A stretch of 64,000 nucleotides of DNA, taken from DATJPD01 sp036394195 (GTDB taxonomy: Bacteria; Pseudomonadota; Alphaproteobacteria; CACIAM-22H2). Both the position numbers and the translations under genes were made by a program. Position 1 is the stretch's first letter. Each line of letters opens with the position of its first letter. The stretch is from NCBI GenBank assembly GCA_036394195.1, contig DASWFO010000274.1, positions 8,818 through 72,817 on the forward strand, written 5' to 3'. The notes under the pieces were generated by a model. That model saw nothing but the letters and a program-made list of their open reading frames with translations, was not told the DNA's origin and ran no database searches. Positions 49,918-59,014 of this stretch are shown here, piece by piece.

Positions 49918-50799
49918 CTACTGCGACCCAGCGGCAATTAGAGCGTCCGGCTCTGTTTTGTAAGACAGAGTCGTGACGATTTTTTCGTTGAACTGGGACC
50001 GCCAAGGCAGAACCAGGCGGTCATACCTGCTTCTGTGGGCTACGCCGCTTCGCTCGCGGATGACGGCGTCAACATGATCGAAACGCGGCTCATCCGCTTC
50101 GAGGGCCGAGCGGAACACCGTCGCCGTATACTTCCCGTAGTTGCGGTCGGGCTGGTCGGTAACCGGACGTCCCACCAACATATGCTGCCAGTCGGCCGTG
50201 CCATACATGTTCAGATGAGTGCCAATGTGCTCCCAGACGATCGACTTAGCTTCGGTTTGCCGTGCGAGCACAGCTCGATCCAGCAATCCAAATTGCGTGA
50301 GAAATAGAGCAACATCGGGAGAAAATTTTCTCCCGGCAATGCGCCACTTCTTGAACAGAAGCGCGAGCTTGTCGTCGTTTTCCGACAGACTGCTCAGGCG
50401 TCGATTGCTTAGATAGTTGAGATCGCGAGAGGAGGTGGCAACATCGCTGTATTGGAAGGCCGACTGCTGCTCATTCACGAGCCAAGCGAGAGCCGTTGGA
50501 GCATCTGCAAACTGACGTTCCGTCCACTGGGCTTCCTCGCAGGCGATTCTGATTGCGCTCTGCGGCAGCGTCAAAAGAATATCGGCCGCAGCTCGTAGCG
50601 CCACGGAGCTCACCGCTACCCAACGAAACCTTACGCGCGTGAGTTCGTTCTCGGTGACGATGTAGACCATCCCGAGATTGCGGACGCAATAATCGATCAG
50701 GTCGAAATCGGGATCGACCTCCCCGAGCTCGGCCAGCAGGTCCGAATCGTATGGGTCCCAGACCCGGCCTGCGCCGTCGATCAGATACTGGACGGCCAT
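49918..50799 (-). CDS. Conserved alphaproteobacterial protein with PAS_5-like C-terminus
   Basis: The 293-residue soluble protein has no known catalytic motif. The last third (WEHIGTHLNMYGTADWQHML...NYGKYTATVFRS...RSRYDRLVLPWRS) follows the pattern of PAS_5 proteins, which commonly contain a YDRLxLP segment near their end. The N-terminal 190 residues are of unknown fold. It shares the AT-richer composition of its convergent neighbour. A sensory or regulatory role is a guess. Confidence 0.5.
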   Translation of the reverse strand: MAVQYLIDGAGRVWDPYDSDLLAELGEVDPDFDLIDYCVRNLGMVYIVTENELTRVRFRWVAVSSVALRAAADILLTLPQSAIRIACEEAQWTERQFADAPTALAWLVNEQQSAFQYSDVATSSRDLNYLSNRRLSSLSENDDKLALLFKKWRIAGRKFSPDVALFLTQFGLLDRAVLARQTEAKSIVWEHIGTHLNMYGTADWQHMLVGRPVTDQPDRNYGKYTATVFRSALEADEPRFDHVDAVIRERSGVAHRSRYDRLVLPWRSQFNEKIVTTLSYKTEPDALIAAGSQ

Positions 50800-50998
50800 C
50801 TTCTATGAGCCCCTACACCCGTAATGTTTTAATCATAAGCGGCTAAGATACGCTTGTCCACAACGCAAGAACTTCATTTGGCGCGGTTTTGTTAACAGTT
50901 CCATTGGCTTAGTAACGAGTTGTTTACCATTCATATAAACCATAAGCTTTTGTAAGCCGGCAAATTGGCATCGGGGATTCGGCAAATTGACCAGCGAA

Positions 50999-52618
50999 AT
51001 GACAGCCTTAGAAAGGGCGGTGGAGCGGGCCACGTGGGGAGCTTCGGCAGCCCTGCTGGCCATCGTCGTCTGGTTGGTCGCATTTTCCACCGCGAGCGCC
51101 GGAGAGCCGAGCTTGCTGCGGGTCGCGTTGGCGGTCGATCCGGTGACCATGGATCCGCATGCCTTGAACGCCGGATCGACGCTTTTTGTAACACGCTCGA
51201 TTTATGAACCACTGGTCGGCCGCGGAAAGCTCAACGAAAAGGTGCCGGCCCTGGCCGTGGAATGGACGCAGGCCGAACCTTCACGCTGGCGTTTCGTGCT
51301 CCGCAGGAATGTGCGCTTCCACGATGGTGCGCCGTTCGACGCCGACGACGTCGTCTTTTCGATCAACCGCGCCAAGGCCGGCGCATCGGGGTTCGGCCAG
51401 TACGTCAGCACGATCGCACGCGTCGAGATCGTCGACTCACACACCGTCGACGTGCTGACCACCGGTCCGGATCCCTTGCTCGCGGATTCCCTGACGCGGG
51501 TACTCATCATGGATCGCGATTGGGCGACGCGCGCGGGCGCCGAGGAGCCAGCCGTGGCCGGCAACACCGCCGCGAAGTTTTACGCGTCCGAACATGCGAA
51601 CGGGACCGGTCCCTACAGGCTTGTGAGCTACCAAGGCGGCAGCCGTGTCGAGTTGGAGACATACCCGGAGTGGTGGTCGGCTCGCGAGGGAAACATCGAT
51701 AAGGTCGACTATCTCACCATCGGCGACGCTGGACCGCGAATAGCCGCTCTCCTGGCCGGTGACGTCGATCTCGTCGCCGACGTTCCGCCGCAATCGATGG
51801 AGATGCTCAGGAAGCGGCAGGACATCCGGATCGAGAGCGGGCCCGAAAACCGGACCATCTTCCTGGGCTTCGATCAGCACCGCGATCACCTGCTACACGG
51901 CAGTGCGGCCGGCAACCCGTTCAAGGACCGGCGTGTCCGCCAGGCGATCTACCAAGCCATCGATGCCGAAGCGATCCGCGCCCGGCTCATGGAGGGACAA
52001 TCGCTGCCGACCGGCTTTCTGTGGGCCCCCTCGGTTTTTGGCTACGATCCCAACTACGACAAACGGCCGGCGGTCGACACCGCGGCGGCACGCGGTCTGC
52101 TGAAGGCGGCCGGTTATCCAAACGGGTTTTCGGTGACGCTCGATTGCCCGGCGCAGCGTTACGTCAATTCGCGGGAGATTTGCGAAGCGGTGGGCGCCAT
52201 GCTGGCGCGGATCGGAATCAAGGTGGCGGTCAACGTGATGCCGTTCCCGATCTATATTTCGCGGATCACGACGTTCGACACCAGCTTCTACCTGATGGGC
52301 TGGGCCGCCCCGACATTCGATGCGCTGTTCACGCTGCAGGCCCTGGTGCGGTCGCGGGCGGACGGGACGGCGGACGGTGCCTGGAACTGGGGCCGCTATT
52401 CGAACCCGTCACTCGACGCGCTCATCGACCAGATCAAGGGAACGACCGCGGGGGCGGATCGGGCCAAGCTGATGCACCGCGCGCATATGTTGGTGCGCGA
52501 CGACGTCGCCTATGTTCCGATCCACGATCAGATGATCGTCTGGGCCATGCGAAAGAATATCTCGGCCGTGCTGCAGCCGGAGAATCAGCTCGATGTCAAA
52601 TGGGTGCAGATCCGGTAG
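50999..52618 (+). CDS. Peptide/nickel-type ABC substrate-binding protein (SBP_bac_5)
   Basis: The 539-residue protein has an N-terminal hydrophobic segment (about 14-32, ending AxA) and the family's domain order: LAVDPVTMDPHALNAGST, FVLRRNVRFHDGAPFDADDV, NGTGPYRLVSY, FKDRRVRQAIYQAID and the C-terminal ISAVLQPENQLDVKWV. The family binds oligopeptides, Ni chelates, opines or sugars. No cognate permease or ATPase gene lies next to it, so it is an orphan receptor. A TTG four codons earlier is an alternative start. Confidence 0.87.
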   Translation: MTALERAVERATWGASAALLAIVVWLVAFSTASAGEPSLLRVALAVDPVTMDPHALNAGSTLFVTRSIYEPLVGRGKLNEKVPALAVEWTQAEPSRWRFVLRRNVRFHDGAPFDADDVVFSINRAKAGASGFGQYVSTIARVEIVDSHTVDVLTTGPDPLLADSLTRVLIMDRDWATRAGAEEPAVAGNTAAKFYASEHANGTGPYRLVSYQGGSRVELETYPEWWSAREGNIDKVDYLTIGDAGPRIAALLAGDVDLVADVPPQSMEMLRKRQDIRIESGPENRTIFLGFDQHRDHLLHGSAAGNPFKDRRVRQAIYQAIDAEAIRARLMEGQSLPTGFLWAPSVFGYDPNYDKRPAVDTAAARGLLKAAGYPNGFSVTLDCPAQRYVNSREICEAVGAMLARIGIKVAVNVMPFPIYISRITTFDTSFYLMGWAAPTFDALFTLQALVRSRADGTADGAWNWGRYSNPSLDALIDQIKGTTAGADRAKLMHRAHMLVRDDVAYVPIHDQMIVWAMRKNISAVLQPENQLDVKWVQIR

Positions 52619-52763
52619 TCCGCCGGATGCGGCGGTTCTGCCGGTTATCGCTCGTTGTCGGGCGATCGATGCAACCCTTGGCGCACGCGTAATTTGACGC
52701 AATTTGGTCACTGTCCACGGTGTCCCGGTGGGGTCAATCTGGCCCTCGGGGAGGATCCCGTCC

Positions 52764-53009
52764 ATGCCGCCCAATCCAATACGGGCCGAGTTCTACCGGC
52801 GCGAAGCCGCGCGCCTGCGCCGGCTGGCCGAGGTCGCGACCCTGACTGAGGTGCGCGTCAACCTCGTCAGGACCTCGCATTTGTATGAGGCTATGGCCCG
52901 CCGCGCGATCGCGAGATCGACAGCGGTTGCGCCGTCTTCTCCTGGCGAAGCGGAGCGCACGCCGGTGGTTTCGCCTCAGACGCCGAGCCGAAACTCTGAT
53001 CGTTCTTGA
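52764..53009 (+). CDS. Small helical protein, unknown function
   Basis: The 81-residue product has an N-terminal helix rich in Arg, Ala and Glu (IRAEFYRREAARLRRLAEVA, then VRVNLVRTSHLYEAMARRA) that resembles a small-protein pattern common in alphaproteobacteria. The C-terminal 30 residues are Ser/Pro-rich and disordered. Expression is plausible (GGGGAGG upstream) but not proven. Confidence 0.45.
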   Translation: MPPNPIRAEFYRREAARLRRLAEVATLTEVRVNLVRTSHLYEAMARRAIARSTAVAPSSPGEAERTPVVSPQTPSRNSDRS

Positions 53010-53016
53010 TCAGGTG

Positions 53017-53439
53017 TCAGTGAACGTGACGGCGCGCGCCCTGACCGAGGACGCGTTGAAGATGCGCCAGCACGATCGTGAAGCCGTTTGCCTTCTGGAC
53101 GAAATCGACCGCGCCTTCAGCCAGTGCCGCGTCCTTGAATCCAACATCGGCGCTGAGGACGATCACCGGCGCCGTGTAGCCGCGCGTGCGGAACTCGCGT
53201 AACACGTCCGCTCCGCCCAGCCCGCGCATCTGCCAGTCAAGCAGCACCGCCGCCGCGCTGCCGCCCGCCGCGAAATATTGGAGCACTGCTCGGCCGCTGT
53301 CGAAGACGGTCGGCTGATATCCGGCTTCGGCCAGTTCCGCGGCGACCGTCCAGCTCAGCATCGCGTCGTCATCGACGACGACGATCTGTGGCGGCGCGGA
53401 GCCGTTGTGAGCCGGTACTGCGCATGAAACGTCGGTCAT
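53017..53439 (-). CDS. Single-domain response regulator (receiver)
   Basis: The 140-residue CheY-like receiver domain has the acidic pocket Asp23-25 (VVVDDD), phospho-acceptor Asp68 (LLDWQM), Ser96 (VLSA) and Lys116. There is no output domain and no histidine kinase gene nearby, so it works in a phosphorelay or by protein contact. It is convergent with the small helical protein gene, eight bases away. Confidence 0.87.
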   Translation of the reverse strand: MTDVSCAVPAHNGSAPPQIVVVDDDAMLSWTVAAELAEAGYQPTVFDSGRAVLQYFAAGGSAAAVLLDWQMRGLGGADVLREFRTRGYTAPVIVLSADVGFKDAALAEGAVDFVQKANGFTIVLAHLQRVLGQGARRHVH

Positions 53440-53589
53440 CGCCTATAGACATAGCCATTCATACCCGGCGCAACCGTGGCGACATCGTGGCAAAACACTC
53501 ACGATGCACATGTCCGCGGTGGGATGACACCATCCCGCGGTAATCGGAACCGCTCCGTGAGCGTTGCAGACGGCGACAACGTGCAGTTG

Positions 53590-53625
53590 AAAAAATATCA
53601 GCCGTCGGGGACCGACAGCCGACGG
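53590..53625 (-). terminator. Terminator-like hairpin for the tRNA-Pro transcript
   Basis: On the minus strand, CCGTCGG and CCGACGG form a 7-bp stem with a 10-nt loop, then six bases, then TTTTTT. It lies about 50 bp after the tRNA 3' end. Another hairpin (CGTCGCA-GGC-TGCGACG at 53634-53650) precedes it. Confidence 0.5.
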
Positions 53626-53676
53626 TCACCCAGCGTCGCAGGCTGCGACGTCGGATTCCGCTGGGTATAAAGGAAT

Positions 53677-53753
53677 TGGTCGGAGTGAAAGGATTCGAAC
53701 CTTCGACCCCTAGCTCCCGAAGCTAGTGCTCTACCAGGCTGAGCTACACTCCG
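53677..53753 (-). tRNA. tRNA-Pro (anticodon CGG)
   Basis: This is a 77-nt cloverleaf on the minus strand. The acceptor stem CGGAGTG pairs with CACTCCG, the D-loop region is GCTCAGCCTGGTAGAGC, the anticodon stem CTAGC/GCTAG encloses TTCGGGA (anticodon at 53717-53719), the T-arm contains GGTTCGAATCC, and the CCA end is encoded. It reads the CCG codon, frequent in this GC-rich genome. Confidence 0.95.
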
Positions 53754-53767
53754 ACCGTGGGCGGGTG

Positions 53768-53797
53768 GTTATAGCGCCGCGCCCCCGGGTGGGGCAA
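53768..53797 (-). promoter_or_regulatory. Sigma-70-type promoter for tRNA-Pro
   Basis: The minus strand reads TTGCCC, 18 bp, TATAAC, placing the transcription start a few bases before the tRNA 5' end, as expected for a stable RNA gene. Confidence 0.6.
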
Positions 53798-53995
53798 GCG
53801 CGGATAATCCCTTGAAAAAGGTGCCGGTCCTGCGGCGCCGCGAGGGGTCGCCCGCCGTCATCAAAGTCCTGTTATCGGCGCGGCGCGGCACCTATTGGCC
53901 TTGGAAAGCGGTGTGCAACCACTTAGCCTGGTTGGCGCATTCGCGGCCGCGGCCGCCCCATTAGGCGGCGACAATCGGGCGACAAAGGCAGACCC

Positions 53996-54517
53996 ATGAG
54001 GTGCTCAGTGCCACTCGAGCGGCGATGGGCGATGTGTGCCGTGGCCTTGCTGCTTTTCGCGTGGACCGGCGCCAACGCCCAGGAGAACATTTCGGCGCCC
54101 ACCGGCACCAAGCTCGTGCTCGAGACGGTCGCCGATGGGGTTCAGGTTTACACGTGCACGGCGGAAAACCAGGCATTCGCCTGGGTCTTCAAGCAGCCGG
54201 AGGCAGCTCTCTTCAATCAACAAGGGCGCCAGATCGGCACTCACTTCGCGGGACCAAGCTGGCGGCTCGACGACGGTGGGACTGTCGTCGGCGAGGTCGC
54301 GGCCCGCGCGGACGCACCGGATCACACATCAATTCCCTGGCTTCTGCTGCGCGCCAAGAGCCATGAAGGAAAGGGTCTCCTTTCGGCGGTGACGTTCATC
54401 CGGCGGGCCGAGACAAAGGGCGGGGCCGCGCCGCGCTCCGGGTGCGATGCGAGCCACGCGGGCGAGTCCGCAAGAATGCGATACTCCGCGCTCTATCAGT
54501 TTTTTGCGCCCGGTTGA
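53996..54517 (+). CDS. Exported DUF3455-family protein
   Basis: The 173-residue protein has a Sec signal peptide (about 1-28, ending ANAQE) and the DUF3455 pattern: GTKLVLETVADGVQVYTC, FAWVFKQPEAALFNQQGRQI, GTHFAGPSWRLDDG, IPWLLLRAKSHEGKG and CDASHAGESARMRYSALYQF. Family members are secreted proteins of unknown function. Two cysteines (Cys54 and Cys149) are in conserved positions and may form a disulfide. It stands alone, convergent with the prenyl synthase gene. Confidence 0.85.
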   Translation: MRCSVPLERRWAMCAVALLLFAWTGANAQENISAPTGTKLVLETVADGVQVYTCTAENQAFAWVFKQPEAALFNQQGRQIGTHFAGPSWRLDDGGTVVGEVAARADAPDHTSIPWLLLRAKSHEGKGLLSAVTFIRRAETKGGAAPRSGCDASHAGESARMRYSALYQFFAPG

Positions 54518-54607
54518 CGCCGCTGCCCTCGCCTCACGCGAGAAGCCGAACGCAACTCTCTCGACCGGCACGGCCCGATCACGGCGTGATGGCGGTTGCG
54601 CCACGGC

Positions 54608-55624
54608 TCAATGGCTGCGCTGGACCGCGAAGTCGACCAACTCGAGCAGGGAGCGCTTTTCGACCCCGTCGGGGAAGACGCCCAGGGCATCGCGGGCGAT
54701 CGCCCCGTAATGGCGCGCCCGTTCGACCGAATCCCGCAGGCTGCCGTGTTTCTCCATGAGCCCGATCGCGGTCGCCAAGTCGCTCTCCTGCTGGTCGAGA
54801 TCTTCGAGCGTGCGCCGCCAGAACTGGCGTTCCTTCTCGTCGCCGCGGAGGAACGACAGCACCACCGGCAGGGTGATCTTGCCTTCGCGGAAGTCGTCGC
54901 CGACCGTCTTGCCGAGCGTCGCCTGTTGCGCTGCATAGTCGAGCACGTCGTCGATGATCTGGAAGGCGATGCCGACATTCAGACCGTAGGCGTCGAGCGC
55001 GTCCTCCTCGACCTTCGGCCGGCCGGCGACGACGGCGCCGACGCGGCATGCGGCCGCGAACAGCGTGGCGGTCTTGGCCTTGATCACTTCGAGATAGGCG
55101 TGCTCGGTGGTCGCGGTATCGTTGGCCGTCATCAGCTGCAGCACCTCGCCCTCGGCGATCACCGCTGAGGCGTTGGAGAGGATGGCGAGGACGGCGAGCG
55201 AGCCGTCGTCCACCATGAGCTGGAAGGCGCGGCTGAACAGGAAGTCGCCGACCAGCACGCTGGCCTTGTTTCCCCACACGGCGTTCGCGGTGGCGAGGCC
55301 CCGTCGCAGATGGCTGTCGTCGACCACGTCGTCGTGCAGAAGGGTCGCGGTATGGATGAATTCGACACACGCGGCGAGCGCCACGTGCCTGTCACCGGAA
55401 TAGCCGCACATCCGGGCACTGGCCAGGGTCAGCATCGGCCGCAGGCGCTTGCCGCCCGCAGCGATGATGTGCCCGGCCAGCTGCGGGATCATCGCCACCG
55501 GGCTCTGCATCTTCTGGATGATCAGCGCGTTGACCTGGCGGAGGTCCTCGTCGAGCAGCGCCGTCAAGGCGGCCAGCGTCGGGCGGCCTTTGCGCCCTTC
55601 CTGCAGATTGACGACAACCGCCAC
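54608..55624 (-). CDS. ispB: Long-chain (octa-/deca-) prenyl diphosphate synthase
   Basis: The 338-residue all-helical trans-prenyltransferase has the first aspartate-rich motif DDVVD at 98-102, the GGKRLRP segment at 57-63 and the second motif DDVLD at 225-229. Small residues upstream of the first motif (HTATLLHDD) fit a long-chain product, normally the side chain of ubiquinone. The start codon (ATG) has CGAGGAG just upstream. Confidence 0.9.
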   Translation of the reverse strand: MAVVVNLQEGRKGRPTLAALTALLDEDLRQVNALIIQKMQSPVAMIPQLAGHIIAAGGKRLRPMLTLASARMCGYSGDRHVALAACVEFIHTATLLHDDVVDDSHLRRGLATANAVWGNKASVLVGDFLFSRAFQLMVDDGSLAVLAILSNASAVIAEGEVLQLMTANDTATTEHAYLEVIKAKTATLFAAACRVGAVVAGRPKVEEDALDAYGLNVGIAFQIIDDVLDYAAQQATLGKTVGDDFREGKITLPVVLSFLRGDEKERQFWRRTLEDLDQQESDLATAIGLMEKHGSLRDSVERARHYGAIARDALGVFPDGVEKRSLLELVDFAVQRSH

Positions 55625-55780
55625 GATTACTCCTCGGCTCCGCGATGCCCCGTAGACCCAGCGCCAAGAGGCGGGGCACGCGGCATCCTCGCCGCCCCTT
55701 GTTCGCTGCGGGCGAGCATAGTATTCCGGTGCATCGGGTCAAGCCGCCCCGAGGGGCCGCTCAGAAGGGAATAAGCACCG

Positions 55781-56005
55781 GTGAAAGAGCTTCTGCGGAG
55801 CAACGATCCGGTGCTCCTGTCCTGGGTCGAGGCCCTCCTGGCCGGCGCCCGGATAGAGACGGTTCTTCTCGACACTCATATGTCTATACTCGACGGCTCC
55901 ATTTCCGCCATTCCGCGGCGGCTGATGGTCGGCGACGACGATTACATAACCGCTCGGCGTCTCCTAAGGGACGCCGATCACAACCTGTTGAGCGACCATG
56001 ACTGA
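55781..56005 (+). CDS. DUF2007-type putative signal-transducing protein (GTG start)
   Basis: The 74-residue protein matches the small DUF2007 proteins: ELLRSNDPVLLSWVEALLAG, then a central IxxxLLDxHMSILDGSI and RLMVGDDDYITARRLL. They are thought to bind regulatory ligands, but no function is proven. It overlaps the next gene by eight bases, a pairing that recurs in alphaproteobacteria. Confidence 0.75.
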   Translation: MKELLRSNDPVLLSWVEALLAGARIETVLLDTHMSILDGSISAIPRRLMVGDDDYITARRLLRDADHNLLSDHD

Positions 56006-56762
56006 TCCCACGCCTATGTCCGCCAACGTGACCGACGACACTCTGCTCGGCGGCAAGGTGAAATTCCGCCAGCCGGCGACCGGCTATCGCGCCGCGATCG
56101 ATCCGGTGCTGCTCGCGGCATCGGTCCCCGACACGGTGCCGGGCCGGGTGCTCGACCTCGGCTGCGGAGCCGGTGCGGCCCTGCTGTGCCTCGCGCGCCG
56201 GCGCGAGGATCTCACGGTGTTCGGTCTCGAGCGCGATCCGACCCTGGCGCAACTCGCGCGCGACAATGCCGCGGCGAACGAGTTCGGATCGCGGGTATCG
56301 GTGATCACCGGCGACCTGCTGCAGCCGCCGCCGTCGCTCGTGGTCGGCAGCTTCAATGCGGTGATCGCCAATCCGCCTTACCTCGATGCGGACAGCGCCT
56401 CGCCGTCGCCCGACGCGCAAAAGGCGGCCGCCACTGTGGAAGGCGACGCCGAGCTTGCCGATTGGGCGCGGGTCGCGGCGCGCTTCGTGCGCCCGCAGGG
56501 ACTGGTCATCTTCATCCATCGCGGCGATCGCCTCGCGGAGCTGCGGGCGGCGATGGAGCAGGCCGGATGCGGCGGGCTCGCGATCTCGCCGATCTGGCCG
56601 AAGGCCGGAACGGCACCCAAGCGCATCGTCGTGATCGGCCGGCGCGGCGACAAATCGGACGTGCGGATGGCGAACGGGCTTATCCTCCACGACAACGACG
56701 AACGCTACACGGCGAAGGCAAGCGCGATCCTGCGCGACGGCACGCCGCTGACGGTCCTCTAG
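55998..56762 (+). CDS. TrmN6/TrmA-like tRNA1(Val) (adenine-N6)-methyltransferase family protein
   Basis: The 254-residue SAM-dependent methyltransferase has LGGKVKFRQPATGYRAAIDPVLL at about 17-39 as in the YfiC/TrmN6 family, SAM motif I VLDLGCGAGAALL at 51-63 and the N6-adenine motif NPPY at 125-128. The likely target is adenine in tRNA1(Val), inferred from the family. It is coupled to the DUF2007 gene and followed by an S49 peptidase gene. Confidence 0.85.
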   Translation: MTDPTPMSANVTDDTLLGGKVKFRQPATGYRAAIDPVLLAASVPDTVPGRVLDLGCGAGAALLCLARRREDLTVFGLERDPTLAQLARDNAAANEFGSRVSVITGDLLQPPPSLVVGSFNAVIANPPYLDADSASPSPDAQKAAATVEGDAELADWARVAARFVRPQGLVIFIHRGDRLAELRAAMEQAGCGGLAISPIWPKAGTAPKRIVVIGRRGDKSDVRMANGLILHDNDERYTAKASAILRDGTPLTVL

Positions 56763-56787
56763 ACCTGCGCCAGGCTGCGATAACGGA

Positions 56788-57690
56788 ATGAACCCGGTGA
56801 TCGACGGACTACGCTCGCTCCTGGCTCGCCTGCCGATCGGCCCGCTCCGCCCGGTGATGCCCGTTGTCGCGGTCTTGCGCCTCAGCGGTGTCATCGGCGG
56901 AGTGGGGCCGTTGCGCACCGGCATGACGCTGGCGCGCCTCGCCGGCTCGATCGAGCGCGCATTTTCGATCCCTGGCGTGAAGGCCGTGGCGCTGGCCATC
57001 AATTCGCCGGGCGGCTCGCCAGTGCAGTCGTCGCTGATCGCACGCCGCATCCGCCAGCTGGCGACCGAAAAGAAAGTGCCGGTGGTCGCATTCGCCGAAG
57101 ACGTGGCCGCCTCGGGCGGCTACTGGCTGGCCTGCGCCGCCGACGAGATCTTCGCCGATGCGAGCTCGATCCTGGGCTCGATCGGGGTCATCGCGGCCAG
57201 CTTCGGCTTCGCCGAGGCGATTGAGCGCATCGGCGTCAAGCGCCGGATCTACACCGCGGGCGAGCACAAATCGATCCTCGATCCGTTCCGGCCGGAAAAT
57301 CCGGACGACGTCGAGCGCCTGAAGGCGGTCCAGGCCGAGATTCATGCCGGCTTCCAGGGCTGGGTGCGCGAGCGGCGCGGCGACCGGCTGCGCGGCACGC
57401 CCGAGGAGCTGTTCAGCGGCGAGTTCTGGACCGGCAGGCGGGCGCTCGAGCTCGGCCTGATCGATGGTATCGACGATCTGCGCTCGGCCATGCGCCGCCG
57501 GTTCGGCGACGACGTGCGGCTGCGCGTCGTGGGCAGCGAACGGTCCTGGCTGCGGCGGCGCCTCCTCGCCGATGCCGTGTTGAGGGAGGTAGGGGCCGGG
57601 GACCCGCCGTCGCTGTTGCCGGTCAGCTGGGCGGAGGACCTCCTGGCCGCTATCGAAGCGCGATCGCTGTGGAACCGCTTCGGCCTCTGA
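56788..57690 (+). CDS. S49-family serine peptidase (SppA/SohB-like)
   Basis: The 300-residue ClpP-fold peptidase has the oxyanion segment INSPGGS (71-77), nucleophile Ser109 in AASGGYW and the general base Lys161 in AGEHKSILDPF, the Ser-Lys dyad of signal-peptide peptidases. There is no obvious membrane anchor: the N-terminus is only mildly hydrophobic (about 24-38). This is the short form typical of alphaproteobacteria. Confidence 0.88.
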   Translation: MNPVIDGLRSLLARLPIGPLRPVMPVVAVLRLSGVIGGVGPLRTGMTLARLAGSIERAFSIPGVKAVALAINSPGGSPVQSSLIARRIRQLATEKKVPVVAFAEDVAASGGYWLACAADEIFADASSILGSIGVIAASFGFAEAIERIGVKRRIYTAGEHKSILDPFRPENPDDVERLKAVQAEIHAGFQGWVRERRGDRLRGTPEELFSGEFWTGRRALELGLIDGIDDLRSAMRRRFGDDVRLRVVGSERSWLRRRLLADAVLREVGAGDPPSLLPVSWAEDLLAAIEARSLWNRFGL

Positions 57691-57735
57691 GTCCTTACCC
57701 CCTTATTCCTTATCCCGAACCTCGCCTCTCGGCCG

Positions 57736-58008
57736 ATGATCACCTTCCCGAAGCTCCTCCTCCTCGTCGCGGTCATCGCGATCATCTGGTTCGGTTTCCG
57801 CTGGTTCGAGCGCTGGGAGAAGGAGCGCCGCGCCGGCGGCGGCGGCCGCCAGGGCCAGCTCGGCCGCGGCGGCGACGCCGGCATGAAGTCGGCCCGGGGC
57901 CGCGAGGCGACGCCGGAAGAGATGACCGCCTGCCCGATCTGCGGGACCTATGTGGCGGCGGGGGCGGGCTCCTGCGGCCGCGCCAACTGTCCGTTCCCGC
58001 GCTCCTGA
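57736..58008 (+). CDS. Small membrane protein with C-terminal zinc ribbon
   Basis: The 90-residue protein has one N-terminal membrane helix (about 5-23), a Gly/Arg-rich linker (30-55) and a C-terminal CPICG...CGRANC cluster (four cysteines, CxxC-x13-15-C-x4-C) that should bind zinc. Its position between the S49 peptidase and glyQ resembles the usual alphaproteobacterial order. Function unknown. Confidence 0.75.
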   Translation: MITFPKLLLLVAVIAIIWFGFRWFERWEKERRAGGGGRQGQLGRGGDAGMKSARGREATPEEMTACPICGTYVAAGAGSCGRANCPFPRS

Positions 58009-58132
58009 GCCTGGGAGCAAGTGCCGCTAACCCGTTCGTTTGCCCCTGATTTGTTGCCGGCCGGCGCTTGATCGCCTGGGAGTCGAGGACTATGGTGCGG
58101 CGCATCATCCCCAACTCGATCAAGCCTGCGCG

Positions 58133-59014
58133 ATGCACGACCGCCCTGGTGCCGCCAAGCCCAGCTTTCAGGACCTTATTCTCAAGCTTCACGGCTTCTG
58201 GGCCCGGCAAGGCTGCGTCATCCTGCAGCCCTACGACATGGAGATGGGGGCCGGCACATTTCATCCCGCCACCACCTTGCGCGCCCTCGGCCCGGCGACA
58301 TGGCGCGCGGCCTATGTGCAGCCCTCGCGGCGGCCCGCGGACGGGCGCTACGGCGAGAACCCGAACCGCCTGCAGCACTACTACCAGTATCAGGTGATCC
58401 TGAAGCCGTCGCCGGCCGACAGCCAGGAGCTGTACCTGCAAAGCCTGGTTGAGCTCGGCATCGACCCGAAGCAGCACGACATCCGCTTCGTCGAGGACGA
58501 TTGGGAGAGTCCCACGCTCGGCGCCTGGGGGCTCGGCTGGGAGGTGTGGTGCGACGGCATGGAGGTGACTCAGTTCACCTATTTCCAGCAGGTCGGCGGC
58601 ATCGAATGCGATCCGGTCTCGGTCGAGCTGACCTACGGCCTCGAGCGGCTGGCCATGTACATCCAGGGTGTCGAGAACGTCTACGATCTCGACTTCAACG
58701 GCACCGGCGTCAAATACGGCGACATTTTCAAGCAGGCCGAGGTCGAGTATTCGGCCTACAATTTCGAGTTCGCTGACACCGATATCCTGCTTCGGCATTT
58801 CGCCGACGCCGAAAAGGAGTGCCAGCATCTCCTCGCGCACAAGCTGCCGCTGCCCGCTTATGACCAGTGCATCAAGGCCAGCCACCGCTTCAACCTGCTC
58901 GACGCGCGCGGGGTGATTTCGGTGACCGAGCGCGCCGCCTATATCGGGCGCGTGCGAGCCCTCGCCAAGGCCTGCTGCGAGGCCTGGCTCCAGACGCAGG
59001 GGGGCAGGGCCTGA
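58133..59014 (+). CDS. glyQ: Glycyl-tRNA synthetase alpha subunit
   Basis: The 293-residue class II catalytic subunit of the bacterial alpha2-beta2 enzyme shows SFQDLILKLHGFWARQGCVI, LQPYDMEMGAGTFHPATTLR, the motif 2 region WRAAYVQPSRRPADGRYGEN and FTYFQQVGGIECDPVSVELT then YGLERLAMYIQGV. It activates glycine and charges tRNA-Gly. The ATG aligns with other GlyQ starts; the frame extends upstream without conserved sequence. It overlaps glyS by one base. Confidence 0.95.
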   Translation: MHDRPGAAKPSFQDLILKLHGFWARQGCVILQPYDMEMGAGTFHPATTLRALGPATWRAAYVQPSRRPADGRYGENPNRLQHYYQYQVILKPSPADSQELYLQSLVELGIDPKQHDIRFVEDDWESPTLGAWGLGWEVWCDGMEVTQFTYFQQVGGIECDPVSVELTYGLERLAMYIQGVENVYDLDFNGTGVKYGDIFKQAEVEYSAYNFEFADTDILLRHFADAEKECQHLLAHKLPLPAYDQCIKASHRFNLLDARGVISVTERAAYIGRVRALAKACCEAWLQTQGGRA

